From an uncultured Prevotellaceae bacterium (GTDB lineage: Bacteria > Bacteroidota > Bacteroidia > Bacteroidales > Muribaculaceae), in the NCBI GenBank assembly GCA_946055125.1, contig CAMGFF010000169.1, forward strand, positions 1 to 5,567: 5,567 nucleotides of DNA, given 5' to 3'. How positions within the stretch are numbered: the stretch's first letter is position 1; every line of letters starts with the position of its first letter. The translations under genes were made by a program, and so were the position numbers. Below the pieces are notes generated by a model. The model was not told the DNA's origin. It was given only the letters and a program-made list of their open reading frames with translations, and made no database searches. This document shows, piece after piece, positions 1-5,567 of this stretch.

Positions 1-15
1 ACGCTCTTCCGATCT
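1..15 (+). other. Illumina adapter remnant at the contig edge
   Basis: These 15 bases (ACGCTCTTCCGATCT) are identical to the 3' end of the Illumina TruSeq Read 1 adapter. The sequence turns abruptly AT-rich right after it. It is a sequencing or assembly artefact and not part of the genome. It also means the true upstream neighbour of the first gene cannot be seen here. Confidence 0.93.
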
Positions 16-135
16 GCAAAATTATATAAATAATTTCTCTCAAAATAGTGAAAAAGTAATAATCCCCACCATCAGGCTGCAAATATACTACAAAAAAAGA
101 AATTTTCACGCCCTGTGTATTAAGAAATATACAAT

Positions 136-211
136 AATTCCGTGTTTTGCTTTTGATTTGCACAAATTTTGGAGAAATTCCGTGCTTTGCTTTCGATTTG
201 CACAAATTTTG
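136..211 (+). repeat. Two 36-bp direct repeats, possible operator
   Basis: Copy 1 is 136-171 and copy 2 is 176-211, a 40-bp period with a 4-nt spacer. They differ at only two positions (145 versus 185 and 154 versus 194), so 34 of 36 bases match. Each copy holds the dyad ATTTG-CA-CAAAT (156-167 and 196-207). The second dyad lies between the two promoter boxes of the LytTR gene, where a bound protein would block RNA polymerase. It could be a regulator site or simply a local duplication of a promoter segment. The repeat is directly visible; the operator role is inference. Confidence 0.7.
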
Positions 212-221
212 CCTACTTTTG
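191..221 (+). promoter_or_regulatory. Probable Bacteroidetes-type promoter of the LytTR operon
   Basis: TACTTTTG at 214-221 fits the Bacteroidetes -7 box TAnnTTTG exactly. TTTC at 191-194 lies 19 nt upstream and differs by one base from the -33 box TTTG. Transcription would start near 226-229, leaving a leader of about 15-20 nt before the start codon at 244. The -33 box falls inside the second 36-bp repeat. Confidence 0.6.
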
Positions 222-243
222 TGCGAAATATGCGTTGTGAAGG

Positions 244-612
244 ATGATGGACCGATGTTTTACTTTCTGCACTTCGGGTGAGCTTATTAGGGTTCCCGGC
301 GGGTCGGTGGTGCTTATCACTGCCGATGGGAACTACTCGGTCTTGTCGCTGGCCGATGGCTCGCAGTATGTTGTCACTTTGCAGCTCGGACAGATTGAGC
401 GCAGGCTCATGGATTTTGTCGTCAGTGGCGACAACCGCTTTATCCGAATCGGCAAGAGCTTGATTATCAACCGTGAATACATTTCCTACATCAATCCGGC
501 ACGACAGAAGTTGATTCTCTCAGATTGCCGCACCTTCAGGCGTGAGGCCACGGCTTCGCGTGAGGCGCTCAAGGCTCTCAAGGATTATATGGAAAAGGAG
601 GAACAGCAATGA
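244..612 (+). CDS. Stand-alone LytTR-domain DNA-binding regulator
   Basis: This 122-residue protein is essentially one LytTR DNA-binding domain, spanning about residues 12-110. Recognisable features are the ITADGNYS segment (25-32), the LQLGQIERRL stretch (46-55), and the FIRIGKSLIINREYI core (66-80), followed by the terminal strand around LILSD (90-94). LytTR domains bind DNA through beta-strands and usually form the output half of LytR/AgrA-type response regulators. No receiver domain is present and there is no room for one, so input must come from another protein. The start at 244 is followed directly by a second ATG at 247, and either could be used. The stop overlaps the start of the next gene by 4 nt (ATGA), so the membrane protein downstream is the obvious partner. 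The targets are unknown; autoregulation through the upstream repeats is possible. The domain call is firm and the role in signalling is inferred. Confidence 0.9.
   Translation: MMDRCFTFCTSGELIRVPGGSVVLITADGNYSVLSLADGSQYVVTLQLGQIERRLMDFVVSGDNRFIRIGKSLIINREYISYINPARQKLILSDCRTFRREATASREALKALKDYMEKEEQQ
594..601 (+). promoter_or_regulatory. Shine-Dalgarno-like sequence for the membrane-protein gene
   Basis: AAAGGAGG lies 7 nt before the ATG at 609, inside the end of the LytTR gene. This is near-perfect anti-SD complementarity, which is uncommon in Bacteroidetes. It also encodes Lys/Glu codons of the upstream protein, so it may be partly coincidental. It supports the 609 start and coupled translation across the ATGA overlap. 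Confidence 0.5.
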
Positions 613-1460
613 GCAAGAAGAATATTGATATTGATGACAATGAGATAAGAATTATCTCGCCCGTGGGCGGCAATGGCTCAAGCTCCGGCCATCGCCGGCT
701 CTATCTGGCCATTGCCTGTGCCGCAGTGGCTGTTGCCGCCATTGTGATTGCGCTGCTGATGTGTGGCGATGATGTTACTGCCGATGATGAGGTGCTGGCT
801 GTGACGCAGGTGCCCCAAACTCCCGCCGACACTGCCTCGGTGGCAAAAAAAGGCTATGTGGAGATGGTCGATACCATTATCGGTGGTGTGCCGCTCACGA
901 TTCTCACTCCGCACGACGCTGTGCCGCAGCTCCACATTGGCGCCGACGTGCTGCGAAGCGCCGATGTGGTGATGGCAATGCAGGCTGCCGACGTCAGGGG
1001 CGACAATGGTGGAATTGTGGGCGCTTTTGTGATGGAAGGTGAGCTGGTGAGCAGGGGGCAGGCTAAAGCGGGCTTCTGCGCCATCATCGATGGCAAAATC
1101 ACCATTGGCGTGGCCGATGCTACTCCTTTCCTTGAGCGTGCCATTGAGGCGGGGGGCTACTTCTTCCGCCAGTATCCGCTTGTGGTGGGAAACCAGCTGG
1201 TGGAAAACAAGCCCAAGGGCCGCTCGCTCCGCAAGGCTCTCGCTGAGTGGAATGGCAATGTGGTGGTGATTCTGAGCCACGAGAGGCTCTCTTTCCACGA
1301 CTTCGCGCTCACGCTGGTGGATATGGGCGTGGCCAATGCAATTTATCTTGTGGGCTCGGAGGCGGCGGGCTTTGCCGTCGATGCCGGGGGCAGCCGTTTT
1401 GATTTTGGCATTGAATCGCCTTTGCCCGTGGCTGCCACCAACTACATCGTGTGGCGTTAG
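609..1460 (+). CDS. Membrane-anchored protein with degenerate NAGPA-like domain
   Basis: This protein has 283 residues. Residues 1-30 are a short polar tail ending in HRR, 31-51 are one hydrophobic helix, 52-82 look like a flexible linker, and about 84-282 form a folded domain. The basic residues before the helix predict a cytoplasmic N-terminus and a periplasmic C-terminus. The folded part resembles the phosphodiester glycosidase (NAGPA/DUF2233) family by its order of elements: a GAFVMEGELVSRGQ segment (138-151), the GGYFFRQYPLVVGN strand pair (182-195), KGRSLRKALAEWNGNVVVIL (203-222), then LTLVDMGVANAIYL (234-247). Where active members have an NGG[FY] motif and an LDGGGS-like loop, this protein has GDNGGIVG (131-138) and LVGSEAAG (247-254), so catalysis is doubtful. 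It is co-translated with the LytTR regulator, and its cytoplasmic tail could hold or signal to that protein. The membrane topology is well supported, the family match is from memory of the fold pattern, and the signalling role is inference. Confidence 0.75.
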   Translation: MSKKNIDIDDNEIRIISPVGGNGSSSGHRRLYLAIACAAVAVAAIVIALLMCGDDVTADDEVLAVTQVPQTPADTASVAKKGYVEMVDTIIGGVPLTILTPHDAVPQLHIGADVLRSADVVMAMQAADVRGDNGGIVGAFVMEGELVSRGQAKAGFCAIIDGKITIGVADATPFLERAIEAGGYFFRQYPLVVGNQLVENKPKGRSLRKALAEWNGNVVVILSHERLSFHDFALTLVDMGVANAIYLVGSEAAGFAVDAGGSRFDFGIESPLPVAATNYIVWR

Positions 1461-1496
1461 CCGCCATTTCATACATCTACGACAGTGTTTCATACA

Positions 1497-1533
1497 ATGC
1501 CCGGCATTTCACTTTGCCGGGCATCGTTTTTTT
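1497..1533 (+). terminator. Intrinsic terminator of the LytTR operon
   Basis: Perfect 9-bp arms (ATGCCCGGC at 1497-1505 and GCCGGGCAT at 1516-1524) enclose a 10-nt loop, with one further A-T pair possible inside. Seven Ts follow at 1527-1533. It lies 37 nt after the stop of the membrane-protein gene and is a textbook Rho-independent terminator. Confidence 0.9.
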
Positions 1534-1543
1534 GCGATATTTG
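1513..1543 (+). promoter_or_regulatory. Probable promoter of the lipoprotein gene, nested in the terminator
   Basis: TTTG at 1513-1516 is a perfect Bacteroidetes -33 box. GATATTTG at 1536-1543 differs from TAnnTTTG by one base, and the spacer is 19 nt. The -33 box overlaps the loop and second arm of the upstream terminator. Transcription would begin near 1548-1551, about 50 nt before the start codon at 1599. No better promoter was seen in the 138-nt gap. Confidence 0.5.
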
Positions 1544-1546
1544 CCC

Positions 1547-1591
1547 AGGTGGAAGGCCGGGCTTTTCTTCCACCTCATAAAAATTTTTTTT
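1547..1591 (+). promoter_or_regulatory. Stem-loop plus T-run in the leader of the lipoprotein gene
   Basis: Perfect 9-bp arms (AGGTGGAAG at 1547-1555 and CTTCCACCT at 1567-1575) enclose an 11-nt loop. Eight nucleotides later comes a run of eight Ts (1584-1591). The gap before the T-run makes it atypical as a terminator. If the nested promoter is real, the mRNA would begin almost exactly at this stem. A 5' stability element, an attenuator, or a backup terminator are all possible. The loop carries GCCGGGC (1556-1562), which matches the second arm of the preceding terminator. Confidence 0.6.
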
Positions 1592-1598
1592 CACTAAT

Positions 1599-2675
1599 AT
1601 GAAACCACTGATTATTATCTATCTGCTATTTATCGCTGCAATGTGCTCCTGCTCTCCGCGCGATGGAGCCGACTGCGGCCACATTGAGTGCAACGGGGTG
1701 TACTACTGGAAGACGGTGATGCAACTTGCCCCCGGCGAGCGTGATTTCATGAAACGCCACCGGGTGGGCAGGATTTATCTGCGTATGTTTGATGTTAAGG
1801 CCGATGCACGCGGCTATTCAAGAGGCACATTTGAGCGAGTGGCGCCTAATGCCTCGATGCGCATTGCCAAGGGCGACCGCAGGGCCACCGTCGATTCGCT
1901 CAATTCTCGGCTGGTGGTGCCGGTGGTGTATGTCACTCTCGAGGCTCTGTCCACAGCCAAGGGGCAGGAGGGTGAGCTTGCCGCCCTCATCGTGGAGCGA
2001 GTGCGCCGCATGTGCAGCTACAATGAGTTAATCTCGGTGGAAGGGCTGCAGCTCGACTGCGACTGGACTCCATCGACCGAGCAGTCGTTTTTTGCGCTGT
2101 GCGACTCGGCCCGGGCGCAGATAGCACTGAAGGACCTGCACTGGTCGCTGAGTTCCACCATACGCCTGCACCAGCTGTCCCACAAGGCTCCGCCGGTCGA
2201 TTATGGGGTGCTCATGGTCTACAACACTGGTAATTTCAGCGACCCTAATGCGAAAAACTCTATCATCGACCTCAGCGATGTGGAGCAGTATTTGGGCTAT
2301 CTCGATGATTATCCGCTTCACCTCGATGTGGCTTATCCTACCTATTCGTGGCAGCTGCTCTTCCGCCGGATGAAGTTCTTAGGATTGATGAATGGGGTGA
2401 ACGTGGCCGACACCACCCGCTTTGCCCCACTGGGCGACCACAGCCACCGCGCTCTCTGTGATGTGATTCACAAAGGCAAGATTATCTACAAGGGCGACAT
2501 TGTGCGCACCGAGAAGTCCACTCCGAGTGAGGTGCGGGCAGTGAAGGAGGCCATTGAGAGCCATCTCCACGACCGCCCGCACAGCAACATTCTCTATCAT
2601 CTCGACTATCAAAATCTTTCAGAATACTCCGCCGATGAAATCAACAGTATCTACTCTGCCGGCAAGCGCGATTAG
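1599..2675 (+). CDS. Exported lipoprotein, predicted TIM-barrel, function unknown
   Basis: This 358-residue protein starts with a signal peptide of the lipoprotein type: a hydrophobic stretch (4-15) ends in Cys16-Ser-Cys18, and Cys18 is the likeliest lipidated residue, although the lipobox (MCSC) is not ideal. The rest alternates strands and helices in a way that fits an eight-stranded barrel: YYWKTVM (35-41), GRIYLRMFDV (57-66), VVPVVYVT (106-113), VEGLQLDCDW (147-156), LHWSLSST (180-187), DYGVLMVYN (201-209), LHLDVAYPTYSW (240-251) and ILYHLDYQNL (331-340). Acidic and aromatic residues at strand ends (D153, D155, W156, Y208, D243, Y249) recall glycoside hydrolase-like barrels. The pattern around GLQLDCDW and the following SLSSTIRL reminds me of DUF3142-type proteins, but that match is unverified. 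It overlaps the next gene by 41 nt, so the two probably act together at the cell envelope. No enzymatic activity should be assigned. Confidence 0.8.
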   Translation: MKPLIIIYLLFIAAMCSCSPRDGADCGHIECNGVYYWKTVMQLAPGERDFMKRHRVGRIYLRMFDVKADARGYSRGTFERVAPNASMRIAKGDRRATVDSLNSRLVVPVVYVTLEALSTAKGQEGELAALIVERVRRMCSYNELISVEGLQLDCDWTPSTEQSFFALCDSARAQIALKDLHWSLSSTIRLHQLSHKAPPVDYGVLMVYNTGNFSDPNAKNSIIDLSDVEQYLGYLDDYPLHLDVAYPTYSWQLLFRRMKFLGLMNGVNVADTTRFAPLGDHSHRALCDVIHKGKIIYKGDIVRTEKSTPSEVRAVKEAIESHLHDRPHSNILYHLDYQNLSEYSADEINSIYSAGKRD

Positions 2676-4716
2676 CTGCGCCGTGGCTCTGCTCATCGCC
2701 GTGCAGCAGGCACAGGCCTGCGGCCCGTTTTTCCCGGTTATACCCACGCCAAAGTTCTTCACGGCCAAGACCGACGGCAACGACGTGCGCTCGTTTGAGC
2801 GAAGCGAGAACCTGCGGCTGTGGCAGCAGCTCACTTCGCCCGAAATACCAGCCGCCGACATCGCCGAGGTTCTCTATGGGCAGGAGGACTATGACCCCTA
2901 CGAAGCCACCGACAACCTTTTCTATACCTATATCCGCAACACCAACGACTGCGAGGTGGAGCAATTCCTCTTCACCGCCAAGTCGCTCGAGAGAAAGCGC
3001 AAGGAGGTTGAGTCGCCGTGGTACTATCCCGAATCGAAATATGGCGCAACAGTGGAATTTACCCCAATCATAGAAGCGTGCAAGGCCTATCGTGGCTCGC
3101 GGCTCAAGGACCGCTACGCCCTGCAGCTCGTGAGGGCGCTCTTTGCCGCCCGCGACTATGCCGGGTGTGTGGATAGCTACAACGAGTGTCTCAGCCATTT
3201 CCCCGACAGCAACCTCATGAAGCGCATGGCGATGAAATATGTGGCCGGGTGCTGGTCGCGGCTGGGCAATACCGATAAGGCCAACCGATTTTTTGCCAAA
3301 GCCAGCGACTTCAGTAGCATAGTCCACCCCAATGCCGTGGCCTACATGGCTGAGCGCAACCCCGACTGCCCCGAGCTTATGGCTCACATTCAGCACTGCT
3401 CCACCGACTCGGCCCGCTTCTGCGCTATTAAGCCGGTGGCTCGGCGCGTGCTGCGCAGTGGCAAGGCCCGATACCGGGGCGACTGGGAGTTTTATCTTGC
3501 ATTTGAGGCCGGGGAGTTCCACTCCGACTTTGCCACCGCGTCGCGACACATGGATAGGGCAATGCAGTCGCGGTTCTCCTCCCCCGACTTCCGCGACCAC
3601 GCCCGTGCCTACCGAATGAAAATCGACGCCGCACTGGGCCGGAGCGCCTCTCTGCTTCCCGACCTGCTGTGGATTGAGGGGAAAATCGACATGACGCACG
3701 ACGACGCCACCGAGTGGAGCCGAATGCTCCGCAATATCGTCTACATGAACTGGATTCCCACACTGTGGCGTGAAAAAGACTTTGCCACCGCAATTCTCCT
3801 GTGCAGCTATGCCGACAACGTCTTTGCCGAAAAGCAGCGTCACACCTATTGGCCGCCCGATGACAACCGGTACCCCGATTGCGAGTCATCTTTGCTGAGC
3901 CTCACTCTCAATGAGATGCGTAACAGCGGCGTGTGGGAGAACCCCATCGACTACAGCTGCGCATCGTTCAGGCTCATGAACTCGCTCTCGTCGTCGCAGC
4001 TCATCGATGTGAAGCACGCCATCGCTGCCGCCACGCCGCTCTATGGGCACCTCAGGCTGCATGCCCGCACCGACGCTCCTTATCTCGATGAAATCATCGC
4101 CACGCTTGCTCTGCGCGAGGAGCGATATGGCCGCGCTGCCCGGTATCTCGCCAATGTGCCGCAAAGCTATCTCTCCACGCTCAACGTCTTCAAGCAGGGC
4201 TGTCTGCAAGAAAATCCATTCAGCGTGTCGCCGGGACACTGGCACTGCTTCGACTCTATAGCCTCGCCTCTCAGGGCAAAATACCACTTTGCCTGCCGCA
4301 TGCTCCACTACATGAAGCTCATGAAGCACGGAAAGACAGCAAATGAGCGCGGAATGGCCCGGCTGAAGTATGCCATCGCACGCCGCAACTCTTTTGAGGA
4401 TTGCTGGTGGCTCACGCAATACTGGCGCGGCTGCAACACGTCGCTCTTCATGCCCTCGCTCGACGATGGTGGCTGCGACACGCTCAGGGTGTTCCCCGGC
4501 CTCTACGACTATGAGAACAACGTGGGCTATGAGGCCACGCAGGCAGTCTTCGACCGTGAGGTGAAGGCCGCGCTGGCAATGCTCACAACCCGCGCCGCTC
4601 GCGCCGAGGCCGAGTATCTGCTTTTCAACCTGAAGACAGTGGTGGCCCGCTATCGCGACACCCCCACCGGCCTTGCGGTGATACAATCCTGCGACCGCTG
4701 GCGCCAGTGGCTATAG
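2635..4716 (+). CDS. Large secreted helical-repeat (TPR-like) protein, function unknown
   Basis: This protein has 693 residues. I chose the ATG at 2635 because it gives a clean signal peptide: a polar start, a hydrophobic core (12-24) and an AQA cleavage site before Cys29. The upstream ATG at 2554 would bury this signal behind 27 unlikely residues. The mature protein begins CGPFFPVIPTPKFF (29-42), an N-terminal pattern I associate with large Bacteroidetes exported proteins. It is mostly helical. TPR-like hairpins are seen at 161-190 (alternating helices with ARDYAGCVDSYNECLSHFP) and 197-228 (with GCWSRLGNTDKANRFFAKA), and similar pairs occur towards the C-terminus. A distinctive segment around 576-601 (RLKYAIARRNSF, then CWWLTQYWRG) looks like a family signature. 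TPR-like repeats usually bind other proteins, so a periplasmic or surface scaffold is plausible. Its only visible partner is the overlapping lipoprotein gene upstream. I do not recognise a named family. Confidence 0.82.
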   Translation: MKSTVSTLPASAISCAVALLIAVQQAQACGPFFPVIPTPKFFTAKTDGNDVRSFERSENLRLWQQLTSPEIPAADIAEVLYGQEDYDPYEATDNLFYTYIRNTNDCEVEQFLFTAKSLERKRKEVESPWYYPESKYGATVEFTPIIEACKAYRGSRLKDRYALQLVRALFAARDYAGCVDSYNECLSHFPDSNLMKRMAMKYVAGCWSRLGNTDKANRFFAKASDFSSIVHPNAVAYMAERNPDCPELMAHIQHCSTDSARFCAIKPVARRVLRSGKARYRGDWEFYLAFEAGEFHSDFATASRHMDRAMQSRFSSPDFRDHARAYRMKIDAALGRSASLLPDLLWIEGKIDMTHDDATEWSRMLRNIVYMNWIPTLWREKDFATAILLCSYADNVFAEKQRHTYWPPDDNRYPDCESSLLSLTLNEMRNSGVWENPIDYSCASFRLMNSLSSSQLIDVKHAIAAATPLYGHLRLHARTDAPYLDEIIATLALREERYGRAARYLANVPQSYLSTLNVFKQGCLQENPFSVSPGHWHCFDSIASPLRAKYHFACRMLHYMKLMKHGKTANERGMARLKYAIARRNSFEDCWWLTQYWRGCNTSLFMPSLDDGGCDTLRVFPGLYDYENNVGYEATQAVFDREVKAALAMLTTRAARAEAEYLLFNLKTVVARYRDTPTGLAVIQSCDRWRQWL

Positions 4717-4760
4717 TTTTGCAGGAAGCTGTCGGGATTGTGGTTTTGCGGTTGCCGGCG
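4717..4760. other. Short convergent intergenic gap without a clear terminator
   Basis: Only 44 nt separate the stop codons of two converging genes. I see no stem-loop followed by a T-run on either strand. The best pairing, GCCGG at 4754-4758 with CCGGC at 4779-4783, has a 20-nt loop and no T-run. The two transcripts may therefore overlap at their 3' ends. Confidence 0.6.
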
Positions 4761-5567
4761 TTACCTGATGGCTGTTTTCCGGCGGTTGATGATGTAGAGG
4801 CCGCGGGGGAGGTCGCCGGTCGACTGCACGCCGTGGAGGCGGCGGCCGTCGATGGTGAAGACTTCGAGGGCACCGGCGGTGGGGGCGATGGTCACATCGT
4901 CAACGGCCGACAGCTGTGTGGCCTGACGCTGCCCGTCGTAGTCGAAATATGCGTCGGCGGTAATGCCGTTGATGTCGGCGGTCTGTGCTCCGCTGCCGTT
5001 GTTGAAGATGATGTTGAACTTGGTCACGTCGCTGAATGTGTGGTAGTAGTATTCCTCGCCGCCCACCATGGTGGTGGCTGTGAGCCGAGTGCCGGGCCAG
5101 TCGCCGAGGAGCTTCACGGTAGAGCCTGTGGTGGTGCTCCAGGCGTAGAGATAGGGCTGGATGGGCGATTTCACAAATACGGTGATTGTGGCGTTGGGGT
5201 CCACCTTTTTGTAGGTGACTTTGCCGGTGTATTCCTGCCCGGCCTCGTCGAGTGCTCCATAGTGCACGCTGACCGATTCGCCGAATGCCATATCCTCGCC
5301 GAGGGTGAATGTGGCGGTGTCGTGGATGGTGACTTTCTCGCCGCCGGCGCCGAGGCTGTACCAGCCGCTCACGGCGGCATCGTTGAGCGTGGCAGTCACG
5401 GTGAGGGTCTCGGTCGTGAATGAGCCTCCGGCGGGGTCAAAGTTCACCGCGGGCTGCCCCACGGCATCGTCGGCAGTGTAGTATTGAGACGCACCGGGGT
5501 CGTCGAAGACTACGCTTCCGCCATGAGCCACGGGCGATGTGGCATAGATGAACTTGCCGTCGTCGCC
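4761..5567 (-). CDS. C-terminal part of a secreted starch-binding protein, probably an alpha-amylase (partial)
   Basis: The frame runs open to the window end, so the 268 residues seen here are only the C-terminal part; the GTG at 5531 is an internal valine and not a start. Numbering from the window edge, residues 1-37 begin GDDGKFIYATSP. About 39-120 form a beta-sandwich like the chitobiase C-terminal domain (FDPAGGSF, then alternating Thr/Val strands). About 126-205 match a CBM26 starch-binding module: PYLYAWS, then GDWPGT, YYYHTF and KFNIIFNNGSGAQTADI, with the aromatic residues (Tyr, Trp) that typically stack on glucose rings. Residues 221-268 are a sorting-type tail (EVFTIDGRRL, then LPRGLYIINRRKTAIR), resembling the type IX secretion C-terminal domain. 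In Bacteroidales this combination normally follows a GH13 alpha-amylase catalytic domain, which lies beyond the window. The starch-binding call is strong; the amylase call is inferred from known domain order. Confidence 0.85.
   Translation of the reverse strand, partial: GDDGKFIYATSPVAHGGSVVFDDPGASQYYTADDAVGQPAVNFDPAGGSFTTETLTVTATLNDAAVSGWYSLGAGGEKVTIHDTATFTLGEDMAFGESVSVHYGALDEAGQEYTGKVTYKKVDPNATITVFVKSPIQPYLYAWSTTTGSTVKLLGDWPGTRLTATTMVGGEEYYYHTFSDVTKFNIIFNNGSGAQTADINGITADAYFDYDGQRQATQLSAVDDVTIAPTAGALEVFTIDGRRLHGVQSTGDLPRGLYIINRRKTAIR

Larger units (their letters stand above)
16..243. other. AT-rich intergenic region upstream of the LytTR gene
   Basis: This stretch holds no credible gene: it is rich in A and T and broken by stops in all frames. 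It contains a pair of direct repeats (136-211) and a promoter-like sequence (191-221) for the following gene. A TAnnTTTG-like box also reads leftward at 80-87 (CAAATATA on the plus strand), but it has no good partner box. A divergent gene off the left edge is possible but cannot be shown. Confidence 0.7.

Noticed and set aside
80..87. Leftward TAnnTTTG-like promoter box (TATATTTG on the minus strand)
   Set aside because: There is no TTTG partner at 19-21 nt, and the only start codon downstream (70-72) gives a 10-residue frame. A divergent gene beyond the contig edge cannot be shown.
678..1493. A 271-residue minus-strand frame opposite the membrane-protein gene
   Set aside because: It has a His/Arg-rich composition with no fold-like pattern, and its frame runs across the terminator of the plus-strand operon. 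It is a shadow of the real gene.
2554..2634. Longer start for the helical-repeat protein at the ATG at 2554
   Set aside because: It would add 27 residues ahead of a well-formed signal peptide and lengthen the overlap to 122 nt.
2641..3843. A 400-residue open frame on the minus strand opposite the helical-repeat gene
   Set aside because: It is an antisense shadow of a GC-rich gene. The plus-strand frame has a signal peptide and repeat pattern, while this one is low-complexity and rich in Gly, Val and His with no domain.
4754..4783. Possible terminator hairpin between the converging genes
   Set aside because: The stem is only 5 bp with a 20-nt loop, and no T-run follows on either strand.
4707..5423. 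A 238-residue plus-strand frame opposite the starch-binding gene
   Set aside because: It is Gly/Val-rich shadow sequence, while the minus strand encodes recognisable CBM26 and sorting-tail motifs.

Overview
The window looks like chromosomal DNA of a gut-type Bacteroidales, most likely Muribaculaceae-like. The clues are promoter-like sequences of the Bacteroidetes type (TTTG about 19 nt before TAnnTTTG), a stand-alone LytTR regulator, exported proteins typical of Bacteroidetes, and a starch-binding protein with a type IX-like C-terminal tail. The genus is inference. Bases 1-15 match the end of the Illumina Read 1 adapter, so the left edge is a contig end and not genomic sequence.

Layout from left to right. 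Bases 16-243 are AT-rich and non-coding, and hold two near-identical 36-bp direct repeats, each with a short dyad, just before a probable promoter. Next comes a tight two-gene unit: a LytTR-only DNA-binding protein (244-612), overlapping by 4 nt a single-pass membrane protein (609-1460) whose periplasmic part resembles a phosphodiester-glycosidase (NAGPA/DUF2233) fold without its catalytic signature. A strong intrinsic terminator ends this unit. A probable promoter for the next unit is embedded in that terminator, and a second stem-loop lies in the following leader.

The second unit has two exported proteins of unknown function: a lipoprotein with a predicted TIM-barrel layout (1599-2675) and a large secreted helical-repeat protein (2635-4716). 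They overlap by 41 nt, which suggests co-transcription and translational coupling. On the minus strand, converging across only 44 nt, is the 3' end of a gene cut by the window edge (4761-5567). It encodes a chitobiase-like beta-sandwich, a CBM26-type starch-binding module and a sorting-type tail, most likely the end of a secreted alpha-amylase.

The most interesting system is the regulator and membrane-protein pair. A LytTR protein without a receiver domain is co-translated with a membrane protein that has a short cytoplasmic tail and a catalytically degenerate periplasmic domain. This suggests a membrane-linked sensor/regulator pair, by analogy with the LytTR regulatory systems of Firmicutes. 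That function is inference. No tRNA, rRNA, CRISPR array, insertion sequence or integrase was seen.
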